From: an uncultured Lachnospiraceae bacterium
GTDB lineage: Bacteria > Bacillota > Clostridia > Lachnospirales > Lachnospiraceae
Reading direction: 5' to 3'
NCBI GenBank assembly: GCA_946537585.1
Contig: CAMNFX010000009.1
Location: forward strand, 1-15,137
Length of the DNA: 15,137 nt
Position numbers and translations under genes: made by a program. Below, in pieces: positions 7,248 to 13,513 of this stretch (positions are counted from its first letter, which is position 1; the number at the start of each line of letters is the position of its first letter). The notes under the pieces were generated by a model, which saw only the letters and a list, made by a program, of their open reading frames with translations, searched no databases and was not told where the DNA came from.

Positions 7248-7281
7248 TTTGAGCAAGCTCAAGTCACACCTGTCCATTTTG
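7229..7281. repeat. Long inverted repeat spanning repeat copy 2
   Basis: Left arm 7229-7254 and right arm 7257-7281 are imperfect reverse complements around a central AA. The inner part GTGTGACTTTGAGC against GCTCAAGTCACAC pairs perfectly except for one bulged T; the outer CAAAATG/CATTTTG pairs after three mismatches. As RNA or cruciform it would form a hairpin of about 53 nt some 87 nt before pgk. The outer part of the left arm could instead pair with copy 1. Confidence 0.75.
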
Positions 7282-7287
7282 TAAGAG
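7248..7287 (+). repeat. 40-bp direct repeat, copy 2
   Basis: Identical to 7074-7113. This copy forms the right half of the long inverted repeat at 7229-7281, and its TTGTAA (7279-7284) may serve as a -35 box for pgk. Confidence 0.95.
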
Positions 7288-7307
7288 CTCATAACGAAAA
7301 GTACTAT
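7279..7307 (+). promoter_or_regulatory. Candidate pgk promoter
   Basis: TTGTAA (7279-7284; 4 of 6) and TACTAT (7302-7307; 4 of 6) are exactly 17 bp apart. The alternative is an AT-rich -10 (TATATT or TATTAT, 7328-7335) with only a poor -35. Neither is strong on sequence alone, although pgk is expected to be highly expressed. Confidence 0.35.
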
Positions 7308-7367
7308 CCAAATACAAAGTTTTGATGTATATTATGGGGTAGTGATTTTTTTAACGGAGGCATTATA

Positions 7368-8579
7368 ATGGCTAGATTAAACAAGAAATCTGTAGACGAT
7401 ATCAACGTGAAGGGCAAGAGAGTCCTTTGCAGATGTGACTTCAACACCCCGATGAAGGAAGGCAAGATCACGGATGACAACCGTATCAGAGCTGCTCTTC
7501 CGACCATCAAGAAGCTGATGAATGACGGCGCTAAGCTGATCCTCTGCTCCCACCTCGGCAAGCCGAAGGGAACCGTGAAGCCGGAGCTGACCCTGGCACC
7601 GATCGCTGAGAGACTTTCCGAGCTTCTCGGCACTGAGGTCAAGTTTGTTGCAAATGACGCTGTTGTCGGCGATAACGTAAAGGAAGCGATCGCTCAGATG
7701 AAGGACGGCGAGGCGATCCTGCTGCAGAATACCCGTTTCAGACCCGAAGAGGAGAAGAACGGTGAGGAGTTCTGCAAGGAGCTGGCTTCCCTCTGCGATA
7801 TTTTTGTTATGGATGCATTCGGCACCGCGCACAGAGCACATGCTACGACCGCAGGTGTCGCGAAATTTGTCAAGGAGACTGCAGTCGGTTACCTGATGCT
7901 CAAGGAGATCGAGTATCTCGGCAATGCGGTTGAGGACCCGGTTCGTCCGTTCGTGGCTGTTCTCGGCGGCGCAAAGGTTGCTGACAAGCTCAACGTCATC
8001 AGCCGTCTTCTTGAGAAATGCGATTCCGTTATCATCGGCGGCGGCATGGCTTATACCTTCCTGAAGGCAAAGGGCTATGAAGTCGGTACCTCTCTTGTAG
8101 ATGACACCAAACTCGACTACTGCAAGGAAATGGTCGAGAAGGCTGAGAAGCTCGGCAAGCAGCTTCTTCTTCCGATCGATACCGCTGTTGCGGCTGCATT
8201 CCCGGATCCGATCGACGCTCCGATCGACATCGAGTATGTAGATGCTGACAAGATCCCGGCTGACAAGATGGGCCTGGATATCGGACCGAAGTCCAGAGAG
8301 CTTTTCGCAAACGCAGTCAAGAATGCGAAGACCGTTGTCTGGAACGGACCGATGGGCGTCTTCGAGAATCCGAAGCTGGCTGAGGGCACCATCGCTGTAG
8401 CTCAGGCTCTGGCTGATACCGATGCGATCTCCATCGTCGGCGGCGGTGACTCCGCAGCAGCTGTCAAGAAGCTCGGCTTTGCAGACAAGATCACCCTGGT
8501 ATCCACCGGCGGCGGCGCATCCCTGGAATATCTTGAGGGACGTGAGATGCCCGGCATCACCGCAATTCAGGATAAGTAA
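7368..8579 (+). CDS. pgk: Phosphoglycerate kinase
   Basis: The enzyme transfers phosphate from 1,3-bisphosphoglycerate to ADP, the first ATP-forming step of glycolysis, in the cytoplasm. The ATG follows GGAGG (7356-7360) at 7 nt. Seen: substrate-site motifs RCDFNTP (22-28) and SHLGKPKG (61-68), NTRFRPEE near 122-129, and the nucleotide-side glycine loops [18 protein letters not shown] and [13 protein letters not shown] near the C-terminus. The 403-aa length fits the bacterial enzyme (about 390-400). Synonymous codon choice looks more uniform than in neighbouring genes, as expected for a highly expressed gene. It lies upstream of tpiA, but gap, the usual upstream partner, is absent here and a divergent methyltransferase sits in its place. 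Confidence 0.97.
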   Translation: MARLNKKSVDDINVKGKRVLCRCDFNTPMKEGKITDDNRIRAALPTIKKLMNDGAKLILCSHLGKPKGTVKPELTLAPIAERLSELLGTEVKFVANDAVVGDNVKEAIAQMKDGEAILLQNTRFRPEEEKNGEEFCKELASLCDIFVMDAFGTAHRAHATTAGVAKFVKETAVGYLMLKEIEYLGNAVEDPVRPFVAVLGGAKVADKLNVISRLLEKCDSVIIGGGMAYTFLKAKGYEVGTSLVDDTKLDYCKEMVEKAEKLGKQLLLPIDTAVAAAFPDPIDAPIDIEYVDADKIPADKMGLDIGPKSRELFANAVKNAKTVVWNGPMGVFENPKLAEGTIAVAQALADTDAISIVGGGDSAAAVKKLGFADKITLVSTGGGASLEYLEGREMPGITAIQDK

Positions 8580-8597
8580 TCATACAGCATTTTCAAT

Positions 8598-8628
8598 CGG
8601 CGCGGAACGGGTCATAGGTTTCGCGCCG
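8598..8628 (+). promoter_or_regulatory. 11-bp stem-loop in the pgk-tpiA spacer
   Basis: CGGCGCGGAAC (8598-8608) pairs with GTTTCGCGCCG (8618-8628) as 11 continuous pairs with one G-U, closing a 9-nt loop. No T-run follows immediately (TATTCACTTTAT), so it is at best a weak terminator. It more likely stabilises the pgk 3' end or marks an RNA-processing site. Confidence 0.6.
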
Positions 8629-8651
8629 TATTCACTTTATCAATACTTTTT

Positions 8652-8691
8652 CGAAGCCGCCCGCGGCATAAGGATTGCCCGGGCAGCTTCG
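8652..8691 (+). promoter_or_regulatory. Second stem-loop just upstream of tpiA
   Basis: CGAAGC (8652-8657) pairs with GCTTCG (8686-8691); after a C-A mismatch GCCCG (8659-8663) pairs with CGGGC (8680-8684), and GGC/GCC (8665-8667 with 8677-8679) can extend it. It ends 9 nt before the tpiA ribosome-binding site GGAGGT (8701-8706). It may protect or tune the tpiA segment of a shared transcript. Confidence 0.6.
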
Positions 8692-8711
8692 CATGAACAT
8701 GGAGGTTTACT

Positions 8712-9458
8712 ATGAGCAGAAAGAAGATCATTGCCGGAAACTGGAAGATGAACAAGACCCCGTCTGAGGCCGTAGAGCTGGTAAAGACCCTGGCTCCGCT
8801 GGTACAGAATCCGGATGTGGATGTTGTTTACTGTGTTCCGGCTATCGATATCTGCCCCGTAGCAGAAGCGATCAAGGGCAGCAATGTGAAGCTTGGCGCA
8901 GAGAACATGTACTGCGAGGACAAGGGCGCTTATACCGGCGAGATCTCGGCAGCCATGCTGAAGGATGCGGGCGTTGAGTACGTCATTCTCGGCCATTCCG
9001 AGCGCAGAGGCTACTTCGGTGAGACCAGCGAGGACATCAATAAGAAGATGAAGCAGGCCATCAAGTACGGCATTACTCCGATCATGTGCTGCGGCGAGTC
9101 CCTGGAGCAGAGAGAGCAGGGCATCACGATCGACTGGGTACGTCAGCAGATCAAGGTCGGCTATCAGGGCATCAGCGCTGAGGATGCCGCAAAGACCGTG
9201 ATCGCATACGAGCCGATCTGGGCTATCGGCACCGGCAAGACCGCTACCAGCGATCAGGCGCAGGAAGTCTGCAAGGCAGTTCGTGACTGCATCGCAGAGA
9301 TCTATGATGACGCTACCGCGGCAGCCATCCGCGTACAGTACGGCGGATCCGTCAACGGCGGAAACGCTGCAGAGCTCTTCGGCATGCCCGACATTGACGG
9401 CGGCCTGGTAGGCGGCGCATCCCTGAAGGAAGACTTCGGAAAGATCGTCAATTATTAA
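8712..9458 (+). CDS. tpiA: Triosephosphate isomerase
   Basis: The enzyme interconverts dihydroxyacetone phosphate and glyceraldehyde 3-phosphate in glycolysis. The ATG follows GGAGGT at 5 nt. The catalytic residues of the TIM barrel are all present: Asn10 and Lys12 in GNWKMN, His95 in GHSERR, and Glu167 in [15 protein letters not shown], which includes the mobile loop 6 (about 168-179). The phosphate-binding GGSVNGGNA (211-219) and [10 protein letters not shown] (229-238) follow. The 248-aa length is standard. It is probably cotranscribed with pgk through the structured 132-nt spacer and ends at the terminator at 9579-9619. The 120 nt between tpiA and that terminator hold nothing I can support. 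Confidence 0.98.
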   Translation: MSRKKIIAGNWKMNKTPSEAVELVKTLAPLVQNPDVDVVYCVPAIDICPVAEAIKGSNVKLGAENMYCEDKGAYTGEISAAMLKDAGVEYVILGHSERRGYFGETSEDINKKMKQAIKYGITPIMCCGESLEQREQGITIDWVRQQIKVGYQGISAEDAAKTVIAYEPIWAIGTGKTATSDQAQEVCKAVRDCIAEIYDDATAAAIRVQYGGSVNGGNAAELFGMPDIDGGLVGGASLKEDFGKIVNY

Positions 9459-9578
9459 GGAAACGCGGATCAAAGCGCTTTCTTAAAACCCTGCTGCAGG
9501 TCTGAAGCATCCAGAAAGAGAAGCTTTGCGGATGATCAGGCCCCGGCAGTGACGTCTGTGATACATGAAAAAAGAGAT

Positions 9579-9619
9579 GTGCATCCCGGAACTGACACCC
9601 GGGGTGCACTTTTCTTTAT
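9579..9619 (+). terminator. Rho-independent terminator of pgk-tpiA
   Basis: GTGCATCCCGG (9579-9589) pairs with CCGGGGTGCAC (9599-9609), 11 pairs with one G-U, 9-nt loop, followed by the T-rich TTTTCTTTA. An A-rich run precedes the stem, so it may also work on the opposite strand. Confidence 0.9.
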
Positions 9620-9631
9620 ACCGTTTTTATC

Positions 9632-9660
9632 TTTACGGATTTCGGAAAATGTGCTAACAT
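9632..9660 (+). promoter_or_regulatory. Candidate promoter for tRNA-Arg
   Basis: TTTACG (9632-9637) and TAACAT (9655-9660), each 4 of 6 to consensus, are exactly 17 bp apart. The predicted start is near 9667, 7 nt before the mature tRNA. Confidence 0.5.
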
Positions 9661-9673
9661 ATAGCTTGTTCGT

Positions 9674-9745
9674 GTTCCCATAGTATAACGGATAGAACGA
9701 TAGCCTCCGGAGCTGTAGATAGCGGTTCGATTCCGCTTGGGAACA
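9674..9745 (+). tRNA. tRNA-Arg(CCG)
   Basis: Acceptor stem GTTCCCA (9674-9680) with TGGGAAC (9738-9744), 7 pairs; discriminator A 9745. Anticodon stem ATAGC/GCTGT (9700-9704, 9712-9716) closes the loop CTCCGGA, giving anticodon CCG at 9707-9709, which reads CGG. T arm AGCGG-TTCGATT-CCGCT (9721-9737) is canonical. The D arm (9683-9698) is weak, with an A-A mismatch at the third pair, but A14, GG18-19 and A21 are present. CCA is not encoded (ATTA follows), so it must be added after transcription. Confidence 0.93.
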
Positions 9746-9758
9746 TTAGCGTTAGGGC

Positions 9759-9810
9759 TCTCAGACAGTGTCAGGCTGGAAGAGAAAGCTTGCTTTCTCA
9801 GACAGGCTGG
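9759..9810 (+). repeat. Short direct repeats bracketing a perfect hairpin, 3' of tRNA-Arg
   Basis: TCTCAGACAG occurs at 9759-9768 and 9796-9805, and CAGGCTGG at 9772-9779 and 9803-9810. Between them GAGAAAG (9782-9788) pairs perfectly with CTTTCTC (9793-9799) around CTTG. It begins 14 nt after the mature tRNA end and may be part of its 3' trailer. Confidence 0.65.
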
Positions 9811-9830
9811 CATTGGATGAGGCTGCGGAA

Positions 9831-9938
9831 ATGAGCAAAAAAGCCGGGCGACCGCCGGGAGCGCGGCGATTTGCGAATTTACGCAGCAGATCGCGGGAGC
9901 ACGAAGTGCGCAGCGATCTGAGCCATAACGATAAATAA
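9831..9938 (+). CDS. Possible 35-aa basic peptide with AT-hook-like start
   Basis: ATG 9831 to TAA 9936-9938, with a weak GAGG (9819-9822) 8 nt upstream. The N-terminus MSKKAGRPPGARR contains a GRP core between basic residues, resembling an AT-hook; the rest is rich in Arg and Ser. A terminator-like hairpin begins 10 nt after the stop. Against it: the same DNA is made of GC-rich palindromic units (9850-9920), which would produce Arg-rich translations by chance. I do not recognise a family. Confidence 0.2.
   Translation: MSKKAGRPPGARRFANLRSRSREHEVRSDLSHNDK
9850..9920. repeat. Two diverged palindromic GC-rich repeat units
   Basis: Unit 1 (about 9850-9873) and unit 2 (about 9887-9920) share the order GA(C/T)CGC, GGGAGC, GCG, GCGAT(T/C)TG, with a 7-nt and a 2-nt insertion in unit 2. 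Unit 1 folds through CGCCG/CGGCG (9853-9857, 9864-9868). Unit 2 folds through a perfect CAGATCGC/GCGATCTG stem (9887-9894, 9913-9920) and an inner GCAC-GAA-GTGC hairpin (9899-9909). It looks like an interspersed palindromic repeat family or structured RNA. Confidence 0.6.
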
Positions 9939-9948
9939 GTATTATTCA

Positions 9949-9980
9949 TGCCGGTCTGCATTTACAGGCCGGCACATTTT
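9949..9980 (+). terminator. Terminator-like hairpin before the metallophosphoesterase gene
   Basis: TGCCGGTCTG (9949-9958) pairs with CAGGCCGGCA (9965-9974), 10 pairs with one G-U and a 6-nt loop, followed by CATTTTCTAT. It would end the tRNA-Arg transcript. It lies only 4 nt before the ATG of the next gene. Confidence 0.7.
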
Positions 9981-9984
9981 CTAT

Positions 9985-10869
9985 ATGGGCCTTGGCAGTA
10001 TCCTGATCCCTACATTTTTGTGTTTTGCCGCGGTTTCCTCCGCTCTTATAAGGAGCAGATGGGAGCGGAGGCAGCTTCGTGTGGAGTACTATGATATTCC
10101 CGGAGAGGGAGATCAGGAGATGAAGATCGCCTTTTTGTCCGACCTGCACGATTACTGCAGGGATTTTGGCATTGATGGCATTCTGAATGCCCTTAAAGAA
10201 GCATCCCCCGATCTGGTCCTGCTGGGCGGAGATATGCTGACCTGTCAGAAGCATGCGGGATGGACCGCAGACCCGGATCCGACGCTTCAGCTGATCGAAC
10301 GGATCGCGCAGGACTATACCGTGATCTATGCCGAAGGAAACCACGAGACAAGACTGAGATCCAGGCACCCCGAGGTCTTTGAGTCGTATAAAAGAAGACT
10401 CGAAGAAGCCGGCGTGATCTATCTGATCAACGACCGTGTCCTGCTGGATAAGATCGCGATCTACGGCATTACGCTGGACGAGTATTATTACCGGCACCTG
10501 TTCCCGGGATTCGGGAAGAAGATCCCCATGCCGCAGGATCAGATCTTAAAGCAGTTAGGTCTCCCTGAGAAGGGACGCTATAACATTCTTCTTCTGCACA
10601 GCCCCCTTTATCTGGAGGAGGCAGCCTCCTGGGGCGCGGATCTTGTTCTGTCCGGACACTTTCACGGCGGCACCATCCGGCTGCCCGCAGCCGGGTCCCC
10701 GGGGCTCATGACGCCGCAGTATCAGTTTTTTGTAAAGGAATGCTCGGGAGAGCATGTCAGTAAAAATAAGAAGACCAGGATGATCGTCAGCCGGGGTCTC
10801 GGTACCCACAGCATCAATATGAGACTCAATGATCTTCCCGAGATCTCTCTTGTCAGGCTGAAGAAGTGA
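9985..10869 (+). CDS. Membrane-anchored calcineurin-like metallophosphoesterase (YkuE-like)
   Basis: A 294-aa hydrolase of phosphate esters using two metal ions; the substrate is unknown. An N-terminal hydrophobic stretch (about 4-22) suggests one membrane anchor. Metal-binding motifs are complete: SDLHD (Asp53, His55), GGDM (Asp83), GNHE (Asn119, His120), LHSP (His205) and SGHFHGG (His225, His227). The late SRGLGT (269-274) fits the YkuE-like group. Start: 9985 is the only ATG/GTG/TTG in frame between the stop at 9919 and the conserved region, but it has no ribosome-binding site and lies 4 nt after a terminator-like hairpin. An internal ATG at 10123 would remove the anchor. scpA begins 4 nt after the stop, so this is the first gene of a scpA-scpB-dut cluster. 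Confidence 0.88.
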   Translation: MGLGSILIPTFLCFAAVSSALIRSRWERRQLRVEYYDIPGEGDQEMKIAFLSDLHDYCRDFGIDGILNALKEASPDLVLLGGDMLTCQKHAGWTADPDPTLQLIERIAQDYTVIYAEGNHETRLRSRHPEVFESYKRRLEEAGVIYLINDRVLLDKIAIYGITLDEYYYRHLFPGFGKKIPMPQDQILKQLGLPEKGRYNILLLHSPLYLEEAASWGADLVLSGHFHGGTIRLPAAGSPGLMTPQYQFFVKECSGEHVSKNKKTRMIVSRGLGTHSINMRLNDLPEISLVRLKK

Positions 10870-10873
10870 AACT

Positions 10874-11671
10874 ATGCCCGCACCTACCTATAAGCTTGAA
10901 AAACTGGATTTTGACGGTCCCTTAGACCTTCTTCTTGCCCTCCTTGAGAAAAACAAGGTGGATATTTATGATATCCCCATCGCGGAGATCACAGCCCAGT
11001 ACTTTGATTACGTGCAGCAGATGGAAGAGGAGGATCTCGATATCGTTTCCGATTTCCTTGTCATGGCGGCTACGCTCCTTGACATCAAGGCACGCATGCT
11101 GCTTCCGCGGGAGGAAAAGGAAGAGGAGGAAGAGGAAGACCCGAGAGAGCAGCTGGTCCAGAGGCTCCTTGAGTATAAGCGCTACAAGTACATCGCGCAT
11201 GAGCTTGATTTCTATGAGGACTATGCGGATCGTTTCATGTATAAGGACGGCGAGCTTCCAAAGGAGCTCAAGTCCTACGAGCCGCCGGTGGATCTTGACA
11301 GGCTCCTCAAAGGCGTCACCGCGGATGTCCTGCGGGACGTTTATTCCAAGGTCCTCGCCCGTATGCGGGATGCAAAGAATACCGCGCATGAGAATTTCGG
11401 CACGATCAAAAGAGAACGGGTCTCACTGGCAAGGTGTATCCGGACCATGGTGAGCTATGCCAGCACGCACCGCCGCTTTTCCTTCCGCGAGATGCTTGAC
11501 TCCGGTGCGGGAAAGACCGAGGTGGTCGTTTCCTTCCTTGCGGTGCTTGAGCTGATGCGGATGGGAAAGGTCACGGTCGAACAGGAATCCTTCGATCAGG
11601 ATCTCGATGTGGAAGTAAGTGAAAACGCCGACCTTGAAAACATCGACCTGAGCGATCTGGTAGATGAATAA
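10874..11671 (+). CDS. scpA: Segregation and condensation protein A (kleisin of Smc-ScpAB)
   Basis: ScpA is the kleisin that bridges the two Smc heads and binds a ScpB dimer, forming the bacterial condensin that organises and separates chromosomes. Seen: the N-terminal signature DFDGPLDLLLALL (12-24), the long helix FLVMAATLLDIKARMLLP (61-78), an acidic run around 80-90, YKRYKYIAHEL (101-111), and a C-terminal winged-helix region ending near residue 250. The 265-aa length is normal. Only a weak GAAG lies upstream, and the gene starts 4 nt after the metallophosphoesterase stop, so it may depend on translation from that gene. scpB follows after 24 nt. Confidence 0.96.
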   Translation: MPAPTYKLEKLDFDGPLDLLLALLEKNKVDIYDIPIAEITAQYFDYVQQMEEEDLDIVSDFLVMAATLLDIKARMLLPREEKEEEEEEDPREQLVQRLLEYKRYKYIAHELDFYEDYADRFMYKDGELPKELKSYEPPVDLDRLLKGVTADVLRDVYSKVLARMRDAKNTAHENFGTIKRERVSLARCIRTMVSYASTHRRFSFREMLDSGAGKTEVVVSFLAVLELMRMGKVTVEQESFDQDLDVEVSENADLENIDLSDLVDE

Positions 11672-11695
11672 TGCAGCAAGGAACTGCGAAAACCT

Positions 11696-12352
11696 ATGGA
11701 ATTTTACGAGAAAAAAGAAGGCCAGCTCTCCATCTTTCCGATGGATGACGAGGCAAATGCTGAAACCGAACGTATCATGGAGGCTGTGCTGTTTGCGCTT
11801 CCCCGGGCAGTGGAGGTCTCGGAGCTCGCCCGTGCCTGTGACCTTGGCATTGCTGCCGCAAAGGATGCTGTGGAGGCCCTTAAGAGGAAGTATTCCGAAA
11901 GGGACGGGGCACTCCTGATCCGCGAGGTTGACGGCAAGTACCAGATGTGTACGAGTCCGAAGTATTTTGAGCACCTTGTCCGGGTCGTGTCGCATCCGAA
12001 GCGGCCCGTGCTTAGTGAGGTGATGCTTGAGACCCTGGCGATCATCGCCAACAGGAATCCCGCGACCCGTGTGGAGATCGAAAAGATCCGAGGCGTAAAG
12101 TCTGACTTTGCGGTCAACAAGCTGATCGAATACGGACTGATCGAGGAGGCCGGAAGGCTCAATGCCCCGGGAAAGCCGATCCTTTTAAAGCCGACGGATG
12201 AGTTCTACCGGCGCTTCGGCGTGGAGAACACCGCTGCGATGCCGCAGGTGGGACCGGCCATGGAGTCCAGGATCGAGGATGAAGTGGAGCATGAGGTGAC
12301 GGAGCAGCTCGGACCGGAAGACGGAGCAGAAAGCCATGGAGAAGACAATTAA
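11696..12352 (+). CDS. scpB: Segregation and condensation protein B
   Basis: ScpB dimers bind the middle of ScpA and help control Smc ATPase activity. Two winged-helix domains are visible: the first over about 24-95 (ERIMEAVLFALP start), the second over about 104-178 with the signature LETLAIIANRNPATR (111-125), EKIRGVKSD (129-137) and GLIEEAGR (147-154). The tail (about 190-218) is acidic and probably disordered. The start is uncertain: the only purine-rich element, AAGGA near 11679, is far from ATG 11696, and ATG 11741 (residue 16) is an alternative closer to the usual family start. The 3' end overlaps dut by 17 bp. Confidence 0.95.
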   Translation: MEFYEKKEGQLSIFPMDDEANAETERIMEAVLFALPRAVEVSELARACDLGIAAAKDAVEALKRKYSERDGALLIREVDGKYQMCTSPKYFEHLVRVVSHPKRPVLSEVMLETLAIIANRNPATRVEIEKIRGVKSDFAVNKLIEYGLIEEAGRLNAPGKPILLKPTDEFYRRFGVENTAAMPQVGPAMESRIEDEVEHEVTEQLGPEDGAESHGEDN

Positions 12353-12773
12353 GGTCAAATATCATTCTGATAAAATCGAAAAACTATGTTATATTGATGG
12401 AAAGTCGGACTGGATCGATTTAAGGTCCGCAAAAGAGTACCATCTGTCAGCCGGTGATTTTGCGCTGATCGATCTGGGGATCTCTGTACAGCTGCCGGAG
12501 GGCTACGAGATGATCACGGCTGCCCGCTCCTCCCTGTTTAAAAATTACGGGCTGATCCAGACCAATGCCATCGGCGTGATCGATGAGACCTACTGCGGGG
12601 ATGACGATGTGATTCGGATGCCGGTGTATGCTGTCAGGGATACGGTGGTCCATGTCAATGACCGCGTCTGCCAGTTTCGGATCATCGAGCACCAGCCGAG
12701 GATCTGTTTTGAGGAAGTGGAAACGCTCGGCAATGCTGCCCGCGGCGGATTCGGTTCCACCGGAAGACAGTGA
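12336..12773 (+). CDS. dut: dUTP diphosphatase (trimeric dUTPase)
   Basis: It converts dUTP to dUMP and pyrophosphate, preventing uracil entry into DNA and supplying the thymidylate precursor. The five dUTPase motifs are present: IDLRSA (27-32), ARSSLF (63-68), AIGVIDETYCGDD (78-90) with the catalytic Asp83, NDRVCQFRI (108-116), and the Gly-rich C-terminal RGGFGSTG (136-143) that closes over the active site. The 145-aa length fits the trimeric family. A dCTP deaminase is less likely because the C-terminal motif V is that of dUTPase. It overlaps scpB by 17 bp, with GGAG inside scpB as a likely ribosome-binding site, so it is coupled to scpB. With rdgB it is the second nucleotide-pool cleaning enzyme in the window. 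Confidence 0.92.
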   Translation: MEKTIKVKYHSDKIEKLCYIDGKSDWIDLRSAKEYHLSAGDFALIDLGISVQLPEGYEMITAARSSLFKNYGLIQTNAIGVIDETYCGDDDVIRMPVYAVRDTVVHVNDRVCQFRIIEHQPRICFEEVETLGNAARGGFGSTGRQ

Positions 12774-12789
12774 GCCGGACTAAAGGCGG

Positions 12790-12870
12790 ATGATAATGAG
12801 AACAGCAGCCGTCATTAAATACCAAGGCAGTCATAAGCCTGTTTATGATCAGATATCTGTAAAAGCATGA
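12790..12870 (+). CDS. Possible 24-26 aa leader ORF coupled to the lipoprotein gene
   Basis: ATG 12790 (or ATG 12796) to TGA 12868-12870. AAAGG (12782-12786) lies 9 nt before ATG 12796. The TGA overlaps the ATG of the lipoprotein gene (12867) in an ATGA junction, and that gene has no ribosome-binding site of its own. The peptide (start MRTAAVIKYQG from 12796) matches nothing I know. It may act only as a translational coupler; chance is a real alternative at this length. Confidence 0.3.
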   Translation: MIMRTAAVIKYQGSHKPVYDQISVKA

Positions 12871-13472
12871 AGTATTTTAAAATGAAAAATCAGATCAGAA
12901 CCTTGTTCCTGCTCGCTGCAGCCATTTTTATGCTCTGTGCCTGCACGGCGGATCCTGCGCGTTATACTTTACGCGATGAGGGTGTAGAGCTCTTTCAGAA
13001 GGGAGACTATGAGGGCGCTCTTGAGAAATTTCAGGCATCACTGGATGCCTCGAAGGGAGAGGTATCCGAGCTTCAGTATGACATTCTGAAATACAGCGCC
13101 GAGTGCCGCTTAAGACTTTCTGATTATGAAGGCGCAAGAAAAGCGTATGAAGCACTGATGCAGCTTGATGAAAGCGAAGAGGGGCAGGCGCAGTACCGGG
13201 AGCTGCTTGCGGAGATGGATGGCATGGAGGTCGTCAGAGACGCCAAAAAGCTGATCGAAGAAGAGGAGTATGATGCCGCGCTTGAGATGCTCGAGCCCCT
13301 TGCGAAGCTGGACGGCTCCATCACCGGCAAAACGGCATGGTTTGACCGGGCGGTGTGCATCGAATACCAGCAGCATTATGAGGAGGCGGCAGAGCTTTTT
13401 TCCGAGTATCTGAAAAAATATCCGGATGATGCCGCCGCGGACAAGGAATATCGTTTCTGCAGCTCACGTTAG
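12867..13472 (+). CDS. TPR-repeat lipoprotein
   Basis: A 201-aa secreted lipoprotein. Residues 11-22 form a hydrophobic signal peptide, and LCAC (23-26) is an acceptable lipobox, with Cys26 as the lipidated residue. The mature part holds about four tetratricopeptide-like helical pairs: about 33-61 (FQKGDYEGALEKF), 72-102 (DYEGARKAYEAL), 126-149 (EEYDAALEMLEPL) and 157-188 (HYEEAAELFSEYLKKYP). TPR domains mediate protein-protein contacts, so a scaffold role on the outer face of the membrane is likely; the partner is unknown. ATG 12867 has no Shine-Dalgarno; ATG 12882 (residue 6) is an alternative that also lacks one. It lies between dut and a 523-aa protein of unknown function. Confidence 0.88.
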   Translation: MKYFKMKNQIRTLFLLAAAIFMLCACTADPARYTLRDEGVELFQKGDYEGALEKFQASLDASKGEVSELQYDILKYSAECRLRLSDYEGARKAYEALMQLDESEEGQAQYRELLAEMDGMEVVRDAKKLIEEEEYDAALEMLEPLAKLDGSITGKTAWFDRAVCIEYQQHYEEAAELFSEYLKKYPDDAAADKEYRFCSSR

Positions 13473-13479
13473 AGAAACT

Positions 13480-13498
13480 GCCGGAAAGGATATCCGGC
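13480..13498 (+). promoter_or_regulatory. Small perfect hairpin between the lipoprotein and the downstream gene
   Basis: GCCGGA (13480-13485) pairs with TCCGGC (13493-13498) around a 7-nt loop, 2 nt before the strong GAGGAGG ribosome-binding site (13501-13507). There is no T-run, so it is not a terminator; it may affect translation. Confidence 0.45.
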
Positions 13499-13513
13499 TT
13501 GAGGAGGCGGGTT

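Noticed and set aside
7074..7287. CRISPR array
   Set aside because: Only two 40-bp repeats, separated by a 134-bp stretch that itself contains inverted repeats; no regular spacers and no cas genes.
7119..7325. 68-aa ORF in the intergenic region before pgk
   Set aside because: Its AGGAGG lies only 1 nt before the ATG, too close for initiation, and the frame runs through the repeat element and the pgk promoter region; no protein-like pattern.
8640..9473. 277-aa ORF antisense to tpiA
   Set aside because: Shadow of a highly conserved gene with biased codons; no family pattern and no ribosome-binding site noticed.
9567..9657. Short plus-strand ORF starting MKKEM over the tpiA terminator
   Set aside because: It coincides with the terminator stem and the tRNA promoter and has no ribosome-binding site.
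9761..9961. 66-aa minus-strand ORF downstream of tRNA-Arg
   Set aside because: It runs through the terminator hairpin and palindromic repeats and has no recognisable protein features.
9674..9980. Genomic island integrated at tRNA-Arg
   Set aside because: No integrase and no second copy of the tRNA 3' end in the window; flanking genes are housekeeping.
13499..13513. TTG start for the 523-aa protein
   Set aside because: This would translate the Shine-Dalgarno sequence; ATG 13514 is correctly spaced from GAGGAGG.
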